DNA of 64,000 nt from Alopecurus myosuroides (GCA_028641055.1 CM054061.1:33971877-34035876), one strand, 5' to 3'. Positions 33,517-44,638 are shown, counted from the first letter of the stretch. The notes: a model not told the origin generated them from the letters alone. Translations and numbers: made by a program.

Positions 33517-35078
33517 CATCACGTATGCAGACATGCGCCCGTTCAAAGGCTGCCGGCGTAATAGCGTGACGGGCGGCAGCGAGAGGACGCGCGCGCAGTA
33601 AATGCCCGGCAGGCTACAAAAGGCCCCCGTCGCTCACCGCCCCGCCCCATTCTTCCACCTCGCTGTTCTCTCCTTCCTAGGCGCTTTCCTCTCCCCCCGT
33701 ACTCTCCTTCCTCCACGCCAAATGGCGAACTACGACAGCGCCGCCGCCGCCAAAGGCTGGATCCGCCGCCACCTTCGCCGGAGCGAGGCGAAGGCGCTGT
33801 TCCGCGCGGGCTACCCGTGCCCGCCGGACATGCGCCTCCCGAGCTCTGGCAGCGGGCAACCGCGCTGGGCCCTCAGCGCGGGCGGGGTGCTCGTGCCTCC
33901 GCTCCCATCAATGGACGCGGAGTTCCGTCGGGCCATCGCTGAGGTGCACGAAGGCCTAGCGGCGGCCGACCGCCTACCGGCGGACGGCCACGACGAGTTC
34001 TGGTGGCAAGAACTCGCGCGGCGCCGCGACAGGGAGCTCGCTTCCTTGGGCGACAACGGCCTCGTCGAGGGCCGCTCCAATGGCCACGGGCGCCGCCGCT
34101 GGTGGGGAGGCCAGCATCGCACTCTCGAGTGGGTGCTGGACTACATCCACGCCGGCAACGCGCCGCGGCTGGAGATGCCGCCCTGGCAGAACTCCGCGTG
34201 GGATGCTCGGCGGATGGGCGGCGGCTCGTCGTCGGCCACATCGAGCTCCTCCGGCGCTCACTCTCTCTCTCACCCCCTATCCTAAACTCCGGCGCGACTG
34301 TCCGCGGGCGCAGCGGCGGCGCCCTGCGCATTGGCGAGCCACGCCAGCGACAGGACACCGACTTCGAGTGCGCGGTCCGTCCGAAGACGGAGCCGACCGA
34401 GGACGACAACGACGAGGAGTGGCCTGGTCAGAAGGCCGCCGAGGAGCTGTCCCGCAACAAGCTCCGTCCCCTCGCCGACGACGTCGCCGGGGACTGGAGC
34501 CTGCCGGAGAGCACCGCCGAGGAGCTGGAGCTCCAGCGCCGCCTGCTCGCTGAGGCCGAGCAGCGCAAGGCGGCTCGCGACCAGGAGACTGCCGCCAACG
34601 CGGCCCGCCTCCGCCTCCCTCCCCCGCCGCCGACGAAGGACCCCGTCTACGTCGTGCTCGACCCCGACTCCGACGAGGAGGTCGAGTACCAGCGAGCCCT
34701 CGCGGCGAGCAGGTGGGGCAACTCCGGCTGCGGCGACCCCGGACAGGGAACGAGCAGGCGCGCCGGCGACGGCCCCAACGACGATGACGATGACGGCGAC
34801 GACGTCGACTACAGCTAGGCCATCGCTGAGCGCCTGAGACTTAAATAGTTTAGGTTTAAATTTAGTTGTAGTTTAAATTTGCGTCGAAATTGTACGAACT
34901 TTGCCCGAAATCAATAAAATGCGCCGAGTTTCAAATCGAGTTTTTTTGTGCCGAAACTTGGGCTCGGGGAGCGACTGGGAAGGCTGCCCCCAGGTTCCAG
35001 ATTAGCGCCGTTTGGCGCGGCGGCGGCGCTAAAACGGCGGCGTTTTGAGCCCTGGGGGCGTAACGGCTGGAGATGCCC
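33517..35078 (+). mobile_element. Harbinger-type element, left terminus missing
   Basis: The right end cggctggagatgccc (35064-35078) followed by taa matches the complete element at 40619-42448. Homology with that element starts at catgcgcccgttcaaaggct (about 33517), so the left terminal inverted repeat is lost. The body carries the gene at 33722 and a cggcgctaaaacggcgg-type subterminal region. Confidence 0.75.
33722..34818 (+). pseudogene. TE-borne LSAGGVPVPP-family gene with one frameshift
   Basis: The frame from 33722 reads YPCPPDMRLPSS (about 43-54), ALSAGGVLVPPLP, ELARRRDRELASLGDNG, GRRRWWGGQHRTLEWVLDYI and APRLEMPP, then shifts after a Ser-rich run and stops at 34285. The second frame continues to 34818 with GGALRIGEP, an acidic stretch, a Leu/Glu/Gln helix (ELELQRRLLAEAEQRKAARD), VYVVLDPDSDEEV and an Asp-rich C-terminus. 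The homologue at 40861-41940 has the same order, so one indel near 34255-34285 split a gene of about 365 codons. The promoter region 33600-33720 is C/T-rich. Function is unknown. Confidence 0.7.
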
Positions 35079-35929
35079 TAAGCACTTCCGAATGTACATG
35101 CCTTAAAACTACGAGAATATGGGTGTTAATAAACCATGGGATTTTTTTTTTCAAATCATGTGTGTTCTTAGTACCGGCGGATTTTTTTAGCACAGTTAAG
35201 TATTAATTCTCTCAAATAATTAGTTAACCACGTATTCATGGCTGGTAGCTGTGTACATGGTTTTTCAAAATTAGATTTTTACTCATGATAATTATCCTGC
35301 ATACATGTGGGTCGAAGCTAGCTATATGCATATGCATGCATGTGTGCATGTGCATGTAGACTGAAATTCACTAGTGTACGTGGTACACCACCTTCCGGTG
35401 TTTATTGATCGGCCCCAATGAACAAGGCATGCAGTGGCCTAATTAAATGGAGACTTGACCAAACCCATAACTAACAGCATGCAGACTAGAGAGATGAAGT
35501 GGTTGAGAGCATTTTTTTTAGGAGGAGAAGGGGCAACACACGGACTAAATAAATAAAATGAGTTCGGCGCCAATAAGAATGGCGCCGACCAATGCCACAT
35601 AGGATTTCTCTCGGGCCCATCTGAGATGCTCGGCGACCGGAAGCCATGGCGCCGACCTGCACGACTTCGGCTCCATCGAGATTGGCGCCGACCCGAGGGG
35701 TCAGATGTGAAAATAGTTTTCAAAGGAGGCCAGATTCGATATTAGTTTCGCAAAAAGGCCATTCTAGACAAAAAATACACAGTCCGTGTCCTGGAGCGCC
35801 AACCCTATTTATCGCTTATAGCGAGTCTGAACACCGACTCAGCCGTGTATTCCTAGCCTACGATGCAACGTGGGCCGGCCCATTACGTGAAGAAAAATAG
35901 AACCATTTAGGGGATTTTAGATAAAAGGC

Positions 35930-38900
35930 TTATGCCCGGCTTTGAATTAACAAAACCAAATAGGTTCGACCAACAAGGGGTTTTACAGACGCTGAGGCAT
36001 ACAGCTTCGCCACACGTTCGCAAAGCGAGAAAATAAAGGCAACAGACGCTGAGGCATACAGCTTCGCCCACACACACTCACACAAGGGAAAAGCAAAAAC
36101 TCAGGACGGTGCTCCCCTGGCAGCATTGAGACAAGAAGAGTGAAGCATCTTGAGGTCCGCCACCAGGTTGCGAGCAGCATCGCGGTCCTCAGACTTCAGC
36201 ATGGGAATCCAGAGCTGTAAGAAAATGAGAGATTTAAAAATCACATCAGCCGGATGGTTAATACATTTTCCTTCAATAGCAAGCTTATTTCGCACATTCC
36301 ACAGAGCCCACGATTGCGCGAGGAAGAGCACCCAAGCTAATCTACGTGGTGAACCCGAAAGCGAGTCTAGGATAGCGTGAAATTGTGGGAAGCTGGCCGG
36401 GCACCAAGATCTCCCTAGAACTTGGCGCAGAGCCACCCAAGCAAACAGCGCAAGCGAGCAATTGAAAAAAATGTGATCGGCGGACTCAGCGGCCCCGCAA
36501 AGAGAACAGAGACCGTCTGATGGGCCTGCTCGAATGGCCAGATTGCTCCCAGAAGGGAGTTTGTCGAGCGCAAGTTGCCACACGAAGACTTTAATCTTGA
36601 GCGGAACATTGGCTTTCCATATGTCTCTGGCATGAGCCACCGTCGCTCCTTGCGAAAGATAAGCATACATGGATTTCACCGTGAATAACCCGGACTGTTC
36701 GAGAGACCACGAAATGCTATCTGGTTCCGCCGAGAGGGGGGTGCTGTTGATGATCTCGGCTAACCCCTCCCATTGTCGCATGGCGTCGGGGTCCAGCGAG
36801 CGCCGAAAGCGCCCTCCCACTTCCAACACCCTTGCCACCGAGGCCTCCGGTTCCCCACAGGTGCTGAAAAGTAAAGGGAATCTATGGCACAGAGGACCCT
36901 CCCCTTGCCACCAATCTGTCCAAAAACGGGAGCGCAGCCCGTTACCCACTAGGTGTTTAGCGCCGGCCTTAAATAGGTGTTTGACCTTGTGCAAATTTTT
37001 CCAAAATTGCGACCCACCCCTAGGAGAGGTGGCAAAAATATCTCCAGATATGGAGTACTTATTACGGAGGAGTACCTCCCAAATGGAGTCCCCCAATTGG
37101 TAGAACTTCCAGATCCATTTGATCAGGAGAGCTTCGTTCATCTTGCGAGAGTTAATCAACCCTAACCCCCCGGTTTCTTTAGGGCGGCAGACTGCCGCCC
37201 AGTTGAGCATGTGATATTTCCGGTTTGGTCCCGCACCTTCCCAGAAGAATCTCGCACGACGCGCGTCTAACTGCTCGTGAACCCCTTTCTGGAGCAGGAA
37301 AAGACCCATGGCGTACATGGGGATATTGTCTAAACACGCGTTGGAGAGAATCAGACGACCCCCGGAAGAAAGAAAGCGTCCCAACCACGGTTCCACCCTA
37401 GCCGCAAGCTTTTGCACAAGGAAAGCCCACTGTTCCTTCGTGAGTTTAGAGTCCGATATTGGTAAGCCTAAGTAAGTGAACGGGAACTTTCCCAATTTGC
37501 AGTTAAGGAGTCTAGCAACCCTTGCTTGAACTTCCTGCGGCTGATTGAGCACCAGCACCTCGCTCTTATGGTAGTTGATTTTTAGGCCGGACATGTTCTC
37601 GAAGCACATCAGAAGGAATTTAAGGTTGGCAAGTTCGAGCTCGTTGTATTCTACCAGGATGATGGTATCGTCGGCATACTGTAGATGCGTGATCCCCCCC
37701 GGGAAAAGGTGGGGCACCACCCCATGAATGTGCCCAGCGTCATTGGCTTTTGAGAGAATAGCGGAGAGGCCTTCCGCAACGAAGTTAAAGAGAAGTGGGG
37801 AGAGAGGGTCCCCTTGCCTCACTCCCCTTTTATTCCTAAAGAAGGGGCCCATTTCCCCATTGATGGAAATGGCAGTTTGGTCCCCTGACACCAACTGCGA
37901 GATACGGTGAATGTAACCTGCGTCAAAACCCTTTATGCGCAGCACCTCTAAGAGAAAATTCCAATCCACTCTATCGTACGCCTTCTCAAAGTCCAGTTTC
38001 AGTAAAATTCCCCCTTGATTTTTCCTTTTAAGTTCGTGCACAATCTCGTGCAAGGCCAACGCCCCGTCGAGAATAAATCTCCCTTTAATGAAAGCTGTCT
38101 GGTTCTGGCTGATAGTCTTGTTGGCCACTGGGTCTAGTTTGGATGCTAGAGCTTTGGAGATGATTTTGAAGACTACATTGATCAGGGCAATAGGCCGGAA
38201 TTGGGTGATGGAATCGGCCCCCGGGACTTTGGGAATGAGGGAGAGAACTCCAAAGTTCAGTCTCGAAATGTCGATGTGGCCGAGCATGAAATCGTTGAGG
38301 ATATGCAAAACCCCGTGTTTGACCAGATCCCAACATCTCTTGAAAAACGAGGCCGAGAACCCATCAGGGCCTGGGGCCGTATCTGTTTTCATCTCTTTCA
38401 CCACTGCCTCAAGTTCCTCTTCCGAGAAAGTGCGACAGAGCTCCGCGTTGTCCTCGTCCGAAACCAGTTGGTCCCCTGACCAAGTGTTCTGGCTCAAGCA
38501 ACAATGACGCGGAGAAGTTGTCCCAAGTAACTCCCTGTAGAAGCCGTAGATGTGCTCTTGCAACGCACGTTTATCCGAGATGATCCCCTCGGGGGAGGAT
38601 AGCGAGAAGATGTTGCATTTTCTCCGCTTCCCGTTAGCCACCGCGTGGAAATAAGCCGTATTCGCGTCCCCTTCTAACGCCCACTTGACTCTTCCACGTT
38701 GCCTCCATAACTCCTCTTCCATCCTATAGATGTGAAGGAGCTGGTCCTCAAGATGGAACCGAAAAGCCCATTGATCGTCATCGAGTCCCGCGGTGTCAGC
38801 CTTGAGGTCCAAGTCTTTTATCTGGGCTAACAGAGTGGCTTTTCTATCCCTTGCTTCCCTCCCAAGGTTCCTACTCCACCCACGGAGCGTTTGTCGCAGA

Positions 38901-39373
38901 CCACCACTCATGAAAGACCACCGGTCTAAAATATCCCTGCCTCCCACCTTCGCGCTTAACTTCTCCCAAGAAGAAAGCAACAGCTCCCTGAACTGAGGGA
39001 TTTCGAACCAGCCCGATTCGAAAAAGAATCTATTGCTACGAGAAACGTCGTCTTCCCCAGAGTCCAAGATAAGGGGTGTGTGGTCGGACCCCAGGCTTGT
39101 TTCAGCGAACAGGGAAAGACGCGGAAAGACAAGCTCGAGGGCAGAAGAGACGAACACTCTATCCAGCACACATCTGACTGGGTTGAGTCTCTTATTGGTC
39201 CACGTAAATCTCGCTCCAGCGCGTTGCGTTTCCGACATGTTCCAATTAGCTATGTGGTTGTTAAACAAGTCCACCCTGGACCAGTTTATGAGATCGTTGT
39301 TTTTATCGAACCTGGGAGCTACTCCCAATATCCCGAAGCTGCGATCCCTGTAACCAACAAGACAGGACAAATT
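35930..39373 (-). mobile_element. LINE-D, 5'-truncated L1-type LINE
   Basis: It contains a long ORF2 (36101-39370) and a 3'UTR down to about 35930 ending in gggcataagccttttatc, a common end in grass LINEs. A 57-bp spaced repeat (agacgctgaggcatacagct) occurs at 35987 and 36044. The 5' part with ORF1 and the N-terminal endonuclease is missing. No clear poly-A or target duplication could be set. Confidence 0.85.
36101..39370 (-). CDS. LINE ORF2: endonuclease C-terminus, reverse transcriptase, zf-RVT (partial, open)
   Basis: An uninterrupted 1089-codon frame. It begins inside the AP endonuclease domain, with SDHTPLIL at about 95-102. RT motifs follow: APGPDGFSA (332-340), LKLDFEKAYDRVDW (457-470), RQGDPLSP (518-525) and the catalytic YADD (565-568). 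GGLGLINSRKMNEALL follows RT, and a zinc-binding CSLCGAAESADHIFFNC lies near 985. The enzyme class copies RNA at the nicked target site. The first Met is only the first in the retained frame, because the endonuclease N-terminus (GDFN region) is lost, so the element cannot move itself. The long open frame suggests a fairly young insertion. Confidence 0.92.
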   Translation of the reverse strand: MSCLVGYRDRSFGILGVAPRFDKNNDLINWSRVDLFNNHIANWNMSETQRAGARFTWTNKRLNPVRCVLDRVFVSSALELVFPRLSLFAETSLGSDHTPLILDSGEDDVSRSNRFFFESGWFEIPQFRELLLSSWEKLSAKVGGRDILDRWSFMSGGLRQTLRGWSRNLGREARDRKATLLAQIKDLDLKADTAGLDDDQWAFRFHLEDQLLHIYRMEEELWRQRGRVKWALEGDANTAYFHAVANGKRRKCNIFSLSSPEGIISDKRALQEHIYGFYRELLGTTSPRHCCLSQNTWSGDQLVSDEDNAELCRTFSEEELEAVVKEMKTDTAPGPDGFSASFFKRCWDLVKHGVLHILNDFMLGHIDISRLNFGVLSLIPKVPGADSITQFRPIALINVVFKIISKALASKLDPVANKTISQNQTAFIKGRFILDGALALHEIVHELKRKNQGGILLKLDFEKAYDRVDWNFLLEVLRIKGFDAGYIHRISQLVSGDQTAISINGEMGPFFRNKRGVRQGDPLSPLLFNFVAEGLSAILSKANDAGHIHGVVPHLFPGGITHLQYADDTIILVEYNELELANLKFLLMCFENMSGLKINYHKSEVLVLNQPQEVQARVARLLNCKLGKFPFTYLGLPISDSKLTKEQWAFLVQKLAARVEPWLGRFLSSGGRLILSNACLDNIPMYAMGLFLLQKGVHEQLDARRARFFWEGAGPNRKYHMLNWAAVCRPKETGGLGLINSRKMNEALLIKWIWKFYQLGDSIWEVLLRNKYSISGDIFATSPRGGSQFWKNLHKVKHLFKAGAKHLVGNGLRSRFWTDWWQGEGPLCHRFPLLFSTCGEPEASVARVLEVGGRFRRSLDPDAMRQWEGLAEIINSTPLSAEPDSISWSLEQSGLFTVKSMYAYLSQGATVAHARDIWKANVPLKIKVFVWQLALDKLPSGSNLAIRAGPSDGLCSLCGAAESADHIFFNCSLALFAWVALRQVLGRSWCPASFPQFHAILDSLSGSPRRLAWVLFLAQSWALWNVRNKLAIEGKCINHPADVIFKSLIFLQLWIPMLKSEDRDAARNLVADLKMLHSSCLNAARGAPS

Positions 39374-39379
39374 TGTTGT

Positions 39380-40080
39380 CCGTACTGACTTTTTAATACT
39401 TTTATTACCTTCTTTTCTGTTTTCTTTTTTATCTCATTTTTACCCTGTTTCTGTTTTTTCCTTTTTGGGTTTTATTCTTTCTTTTTCTGTTTTTATTTCT
39501 TATTTCATTTATTTGAAAATATTTCGATTTTAATATTTGTTAAATCCAAATCATTTTTTCGTTTCTTTATTAATGAACTTTTCCCAAATGTGAAACTTTT
39601 TTAAAAAATGAACCATTTTTAGTTCAAAACTATTTCTAAAAGTCAGATCCAGTTTTGGTTCACCGATATTTTGTTCCGCTATTTTTTTTGGTGCACCGAA
39701 AATTTTGGTTCGCTATTATTTTTTGTTTACCAATTTTTTTTGTTTACTGTTTCGTTCATCGAAAATTTTGGTTCACAATTGATTTTGGTTCACCATTATT
39801 TTTGGTGCATCTACATTTTTTTCTTCTCTGGTTTTATTTTATTTTAAATTTTTCTCGGTTTAATATTGTTTAAGTCTGAATATTTTGAAAATTGTTTCAT
39901 TTTGAAAAACTGTTTATATTAAAATACTGTTCATTCTCAAAAAATGTTCAGCATTTTATATGTTGAAATTTAAAAGTTGTTCATTTTTACAATTTGTTCA
40001 TTTTAAAAACTGTTCGTATTTTAAAATGGTTCATATTTTGAAATTGTTCACATATGAAATTTGTTCATTTTTTTAAAGGT
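39380..40080. other. AT-rich degenerate repeats, no gene
   Basis: Repeats of ttttggttcacc/ttcgttcatcg (39650-39820) and ttgttcatttt/aaaactgttc (39885-40075) recur with drift. No open frame shows a domain. 40081-40489 is anonymous DNA. Confidence 0.6.
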
Positions 40081-40489
40081 ACTAGGGATAAACTGTCATT
40101 TGTTACTGCAAAAACGTACGGTGTCAGTGTTATCATGCCTGCACGATAAGTCGCGATTTCTTCGGTTGGTTCAAGGGCTGGTCGACAGAAGCAGTAGGTA
40201 CTGGGTGGATCCCATCCTGAACGGCACTGCTACGGATGGAGCGCGTGAGGGCTTAGAGCGTGTACAATGAGGCCTTTTACACGATCGCTACGGAAAAAAA
40301 TACTGGCCATTGCGCCTGATTCCCGGCCAGACCTGGGATTAAGGTTTGCGTCGACGCGATTTGTTGCGCCGGACGCTAATCTTTTTTTTTTCGAGCGAAA
40401 GAGATTGACCAAGCGCCCGACGTTATCCCCTCGCGTATACACAAAACGGAAATAAGCGATTTTTCTGTTGGATCGCTAGCGTCCCGCGT

Positions 40490-40600
40490 TGCATGCACAA
40501 GCGCTTGTACTAGTGTTCTTAGTATTAAAAATCAGGCGCTTGTACTAGTTGTCTAAGTATTAATATGCGCCTGCACAAGCGCTTGTACTAGTTTGTGCTG
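40490..40600. repeat. Short repeats of a palindromic motif
   Basis: cacaagcgcttgtactagt occurs at about 40496 and 40574, with a related caggcgcttgtactagtt at about 40532. The core aagcgctt is self-complementary. It lies just outside the Harbinger element. Confidence 0.7.
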
Positions 40601-40618
40601 TGAGAAGTAACGAACTAA

Positions 40619-42448
40619 GGGCATCTCCAGCCGTTGCGCCCCCCCAGGGCCCAAAACACCGCTGTTTTGGGGCCGCCGCGGCGCTAAACGGCGCTATTCT
40701 GGAACCTGGGGGGGCGCGTTTCCCAGTCGCGTCCCGAGCCCAAGAATCGGCCCAAAACAAACTCAATTGCAAAACTAGTCGAATTTTATTGAAATTTGGA
40801 AACTACGTACATATTCGGCGCGAATTTAAAGCTAGTACGAAAAATTTAAACTAAAACTAACTAAGGCCGAGGCTGGCGGCGATCGCCTGGCTGTAGTCGC
40901 CGCCGTCGTCGTCGTCGTCGCTGGGGGCGTCGCCGGGGCGCTTGCTCGGCCCCTGTCCCTCGTCGCCGCCGCCGCAATCCCACCTGCTCACCTCGAGGGC
41001 TTACTGGATCACGCCCTCGTCGTCGGAGTCCGGGTCGAGGATGATGTACTCGTTCTCCTTCTGCGGCGGCGGAGGCGGGCCGCGTTGGCGGCGGCCTCAC
41101 GTTCGCGCGCCGCCTTCCGCTGCTCAGCTTCAGCCAGCAGGCGGCGCTGAAGGTCGAGCTCCGCCTCGGTGGTGTCGCGCAGGCTCCACTGAGTGGCGGC
41201 GTCGACGTCGAGCGGCTGCAGCGTGTCCAGCGACAGCTGCTCCGCGACCTTTTGGTCGGGCCACTCGGCCTCGTCGTCGTCGCCGCCGTTCTCCGTCTTC
41301 GGGCGAACCACGCGTTCGAAGCGTGGCTCACCGATGCGGAGCGCGCCGCCGCTGCGCCTGCGGGCAGGCGCTCCGGCGCTCAGAAAAGGGAGGGAGGTGG
41401 AGACAGAATGGCCGGCGGAGGAACTCGACGTCGCGGACGAGGAGGACGCGCCGGTCCGCCGTGCCACCCACGGCTGGGCGGCCTGCGGCGGCGGCATCTC
41501 CAGGCGCGGCTGGTCGCTGGCGTGGATGTGCTGGAGGACCTCCTCGAGGGTCCTGCCAGGGGCGCTCCACCAGCGGCGCCGCCCGTGGGCGTTGAAACGC
41601 CCCTCGACAGGGCCGTTGTCGTTCAGGGAGTCCAGCTCCCGGTCGCGGCGTGCCGTGAGACGCTCCAACCAGAACTCGTCCACGCCGGTGAGCGGGTAGT
41701 TCTGGGGGTTTGCCATTCCGTCGCCATCTCGCGGATGGCGCGGCGGAACTCGGCGTCGGAGGAGGGAAGGGGAGGGACGGGGACCCCGCCGACGCTGAGG
41801 GCCCAGCGGATCGCCCCCGCGGCGGAGCTAGGGAGTCGCATGTCCGGCGGGCAAGGATAGCCCGCGCGGTAGAGCGCCATCGCCTGGCCCCGGCGCAGGT
41901 TGTGGCGCGGGAAGCCGTTCGCTGCAGCTCCGTCCGACATTTTCGTGGAGAGAGGGGAGGAGGAGAGCGTCGAGAGGAGGGCTCGCCGGTGTGAAGAATG
42001 GTGGGGCGCGCCGCGCGGCGGGGGGGTTTTATAGCGCGGCGAGCGGCCGGGCATTTACTGCGCGCGCGCGTCCCCTCGCTGCCGCCCGCCACGCCATTAC
42101 GCCGGCAGCCTTTGGGCGGGGCGCATGCACTGGGCGGCCGCCACGCCATAAACGCCGGCATCCTTTGACCGCGCGGAAGCCGAGAAGACGATCACGGGCA
42201 GTTCTGTTCCCGCGCTTTCTCGTTGCGTCGCTGACCGAGCTGGCCCACGCGCGCGGCCGCACAGTTTCGCCCCCCCAGGCCGAACCCAGCGGGCTGGGTT
42301 TGGCCTGGGTGCCGCGGCGCTATTTAGCGCCGAAACGGCGCTATTTGGGCCTCTGGGGGGGGCGAGTGGTGAAGAAGCTGCGCTATTCGCCGCTTCCGCC
42401 GCGAAAAAAGCCCCCTGGGGGGCTCTGGGGGGACGGCTGGAGATGCCC
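40619..42448 (-). mobile_element. Complete Harbinger-type non-autonomous element, 1830 bp
   Basis: Termini gggcatctccagccg (40619) and cggctggagatgccc (to 42448) are perfect inverted repeats over 15 bp. Flanks taa at 40616-40618 and 42449-42451 form the 3-bp target duplication typical of PIF/Harbinger. Both subterminal regions repeat cggcgctatt/gcgctaaacggcg motifs. It carries one decayed gene and no transposase. Confidence 0.88.
40861..41940 (-). pseudogene. TE-borne LSAGGVPVPP-family gene with two frameshifts and one stop
   Basis: The start at 41940 (MSDGAAANGFPRHNLRRG) leads into YPCPPDMRLPSS and LSVGGVPVPPLP. A shift near 41710 changes frame to one reading LTARRDRELDSLNDNG, GRRRWWSAPGRTLEEVLQHI, PRLEMPP, GGALRIGEP and DLQRRLLAEAEQRKAARE. 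A second shift near 41080 leads to a frame with EYIILDPDSDDEG, a TAA stop, and an acidic tail ending at 40861. Upstream, gctataaaaccccc (about 42025) looks like a TATA box. The order of motifs matches 33722-34818, so both derive from one gene. Confidence 0.7.
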
Positions 42449-42451
42449 TAA

Positions 42452-43139
42452 CGAACGTAAGAAACAAGCTCTTCCTGCCCGTGCTCCTTCGCTTAACGCC
42501 AAATGGGCCTGCAGAGTGCAGATGAAGGAAGAAACTGCGCGTGATCTCAAGGAAGAAATTACGGGCGAGTGGTTTCTTAGCACTCGCTAAGAGCAATGTA
42601 TAGGGGTCCCTCCAGGAGTTTGAATGAAAAACTTAGGTGCAAGGTCCAATGGTATAATCCAAACAATGATTCACGAGTTGTATTCTATTTTGACTTTATG
42701 GGGGTACCGATGTGTCGGCAAAGTCGAGGACTTCATGTCCGATTGGTTTACGAGTACATCTACATGTATGCTTGCTTTTCACGTACACGATGCAATTTAT
42801 ATGACCCAAGGATGCATCAACACGAGAAAACAACAAAGGTACATCAAGTGAGTGCTAGCCTGCATCCAACTCCACACCCCGCGCGGTAGCGGCAATGCCG
42901 GCATGCCCAACGCGAGCTGCCGCGCCACATCCCTTGGCATGGGCCTTAGTCGTCCGAGACATCGGGCCCTACTATGTTTTCTCCGAACGTAGTAGCCTGA
43001 CTACTCACTATTTCTTTTTCAGTGTGCCGGTGTGTTTTCCACGTTTCGTCTACAACTAGCAGGTCTGCTACGATTTTTCTTATTTATACCGGAGGAACCC
43101 TGCACCCCCATGTCACTCACACGCGGCACTGGGGTTGAC
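42452..43139. other. Anonymous sequence, no gene recognised
   Basis: No open frame has a known domain and no element ends are clear. cttagcactcgctaagagca at about 42575 contains a small palindrome. Confidence 0.5.
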
Positions 43140-44399
43140 CCACCTCACCGGCAGCCGCTTCTATCCGGCCATCCTCCGCTGCCAAACAACTAGCCTCGTG
43201 GGTGGATTCCCTCTCGTCGCGGGGTGGGTGGTTGCCGGATTCGGCTATGGCGGACATGGCGGCTCGCCGGTGCTAGCAAGCCAGAGCGGCGTCACCGGGA
43301 CCGGGCTCGACTTGTTGTCTTGGTGGGAAGCCCCGGGGAGGCGGATCCGTGGCCATTGCACCAGAATTTGATGGGGCGCCACTGCTCTGGCCATGTGGGT
43401 GGCAGGGCAACAACGCAGAGGAGAGGAGCAGCACGAAGGAGGTGGCCTAAGAGGATCTACCGCCGGCGGCTCCCGGCAGAGCGGCGAGGGGCAGGTGCGG
43501 GGGCTCGATCTAGGCCTGGCAGGCCCGAGCGCGGGAATGTGGAGAGGCATCCTGCTGTCGTGCTGGCTGTGGAGTCGCGTGAAGGTGGTTTTCAGGGTCC
43601 ATCTGGTAGTGGTTGGTGGCGGGCTCGCCACGGATGGGCGCAAGGCAGGGCCACGTCGAGTCAAAGCTCTGCTTCGGCTTTTTGTCATGGCAGGCGACGA
43701 CGACGCCTATGGGCGCCATTACTCTTCTTCGAGACGTCATTGAGACGTGGTGCTCGCCTTCCATCCTGTCCACTGCGGCGGAAACCTCAGATCTCCGTGA
43801 TCGGACGATGATGGCGTTCGGCGTGATATTGCCCCTTGGGGGGCATCATTCTTGGAGCGCGAGTTGCCAGAGAGACTATGTTGGGGTCAGTGGACGTCGG
43901 GGCATCGGCCCCGGATGGTGGTGGTAAGTCGATACGCCGGCCTCGAGATCCATGGCCGGCAACATACGTGGTTTCTTGCGCGGCTTCGGAGACATGCTGG
44001 AGCAGCTAGGGTGGCGAGTCTGTTTCCTCGTTCGACACGTCTCAGTGGAGGCGATTGACTTTTAGTCCCGGGTTGTGACCTCGGAGTGCAGCGGTTGTGG
44101 TCTGTGTGCCGTGTCCCTAAGCAGCATAGGCTGCGGACAGCTGTATCATGCGGGGTCACGGCTCGTGAGCAAGCGGTGGTACGTCAGGATGGAGCTTCCG
44201 GTGACTCTTGATGGCTTCAACCCCGTGTCGTGTGGGCGGCGTGGTTGTTGGCGCGTGCCCCCTCGCGACGGTCGTGTTCCATGACGGTTCGTGAGGGTGT
44301 GTATTAGTTTTCAGCCGGTTACTCGCTAATTAACCCAGCAACTCTCCTCTTCCTTATTAATGAAAATGGCAACTATTTTGCCTCGTTTCAAAAAAAAAA
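43140..44399 (+). mobile_element. LINE-like retroposon without reverse transcriptase
   Basis: The 3' end ttattaatgaaaatggcaac followed by tttgcctcgtttc and a run of ten A (44390-44399) is the typical tail of grass LINE-derived retroposons. The body is GC-rich with frames lacking any domain. The 5' limit is approximate and I could not find a target duplication. Confidence 0.6.
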
Positions 44400-44443
44400 T
44401 TAGGAGGTCCAAATAACTATGGTAGCTCTGCAGGCCAACTTAA

Positions 44444-44638
44444 TTAGGTGTCCGGGGTGCCCCCGAATTTCCTCCGGAGCATGCTGAATCTCAAGGCCGT
44501 CCTCTCGGCCACCAGCCTCGATAACATCCACATATACAGGACGGTGTAGTCGTGTCCGCTTGTCCACCTGCTTTCCCACCTCCCACGGAACATTGGGTCT
44601 ACCTCGCCGGCTCCGTTGTGCCACATTCTTTCAAACAT
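44444..44638 (-). other. Short unrecognised ORF, possibly a gene fragment
   Basis: A 64-codon minus frame (MFERMWHNGAGEVDP, later HDYTVLYMWMLSRLVAER) has balanced amino-acid use unlike nearby low-complexity frames. It stops just inside the retroposon flank. I cannot assign it. Confidence 0.3.

Larger units (their letters stand above)
33029..35789. mobile_element. Element with long inverted repeats (MULE-like or foldback)
   Basis: Left arm about 33029-33410 and right arm about 35420-35789 are inverted copies. They pair through gtgtattttttg, ctattttca, cccctcgggtcggcg, gtcgtgcaggtcggcg, cattggtcggcgcca and gttagttatgggtt. Arm length of about 380 bp suits a Mutator-like or foldback element. I could not define a target duplication (a long MULE-type one would be expected). 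A Harbinger-type element lies between the arms. 32851-33028 to the left holds an intron-like stretch (gtatgc...ttgttgcag) of unknown origin. Confidence 0.7.

Noticed and set aside
43224..43811. Long overlapping frames in the 43140-44399 retroposon
   Set aside because: GC-rich composition, no domain, and the 3' end marks a non-coding LINE-derived retroposon.
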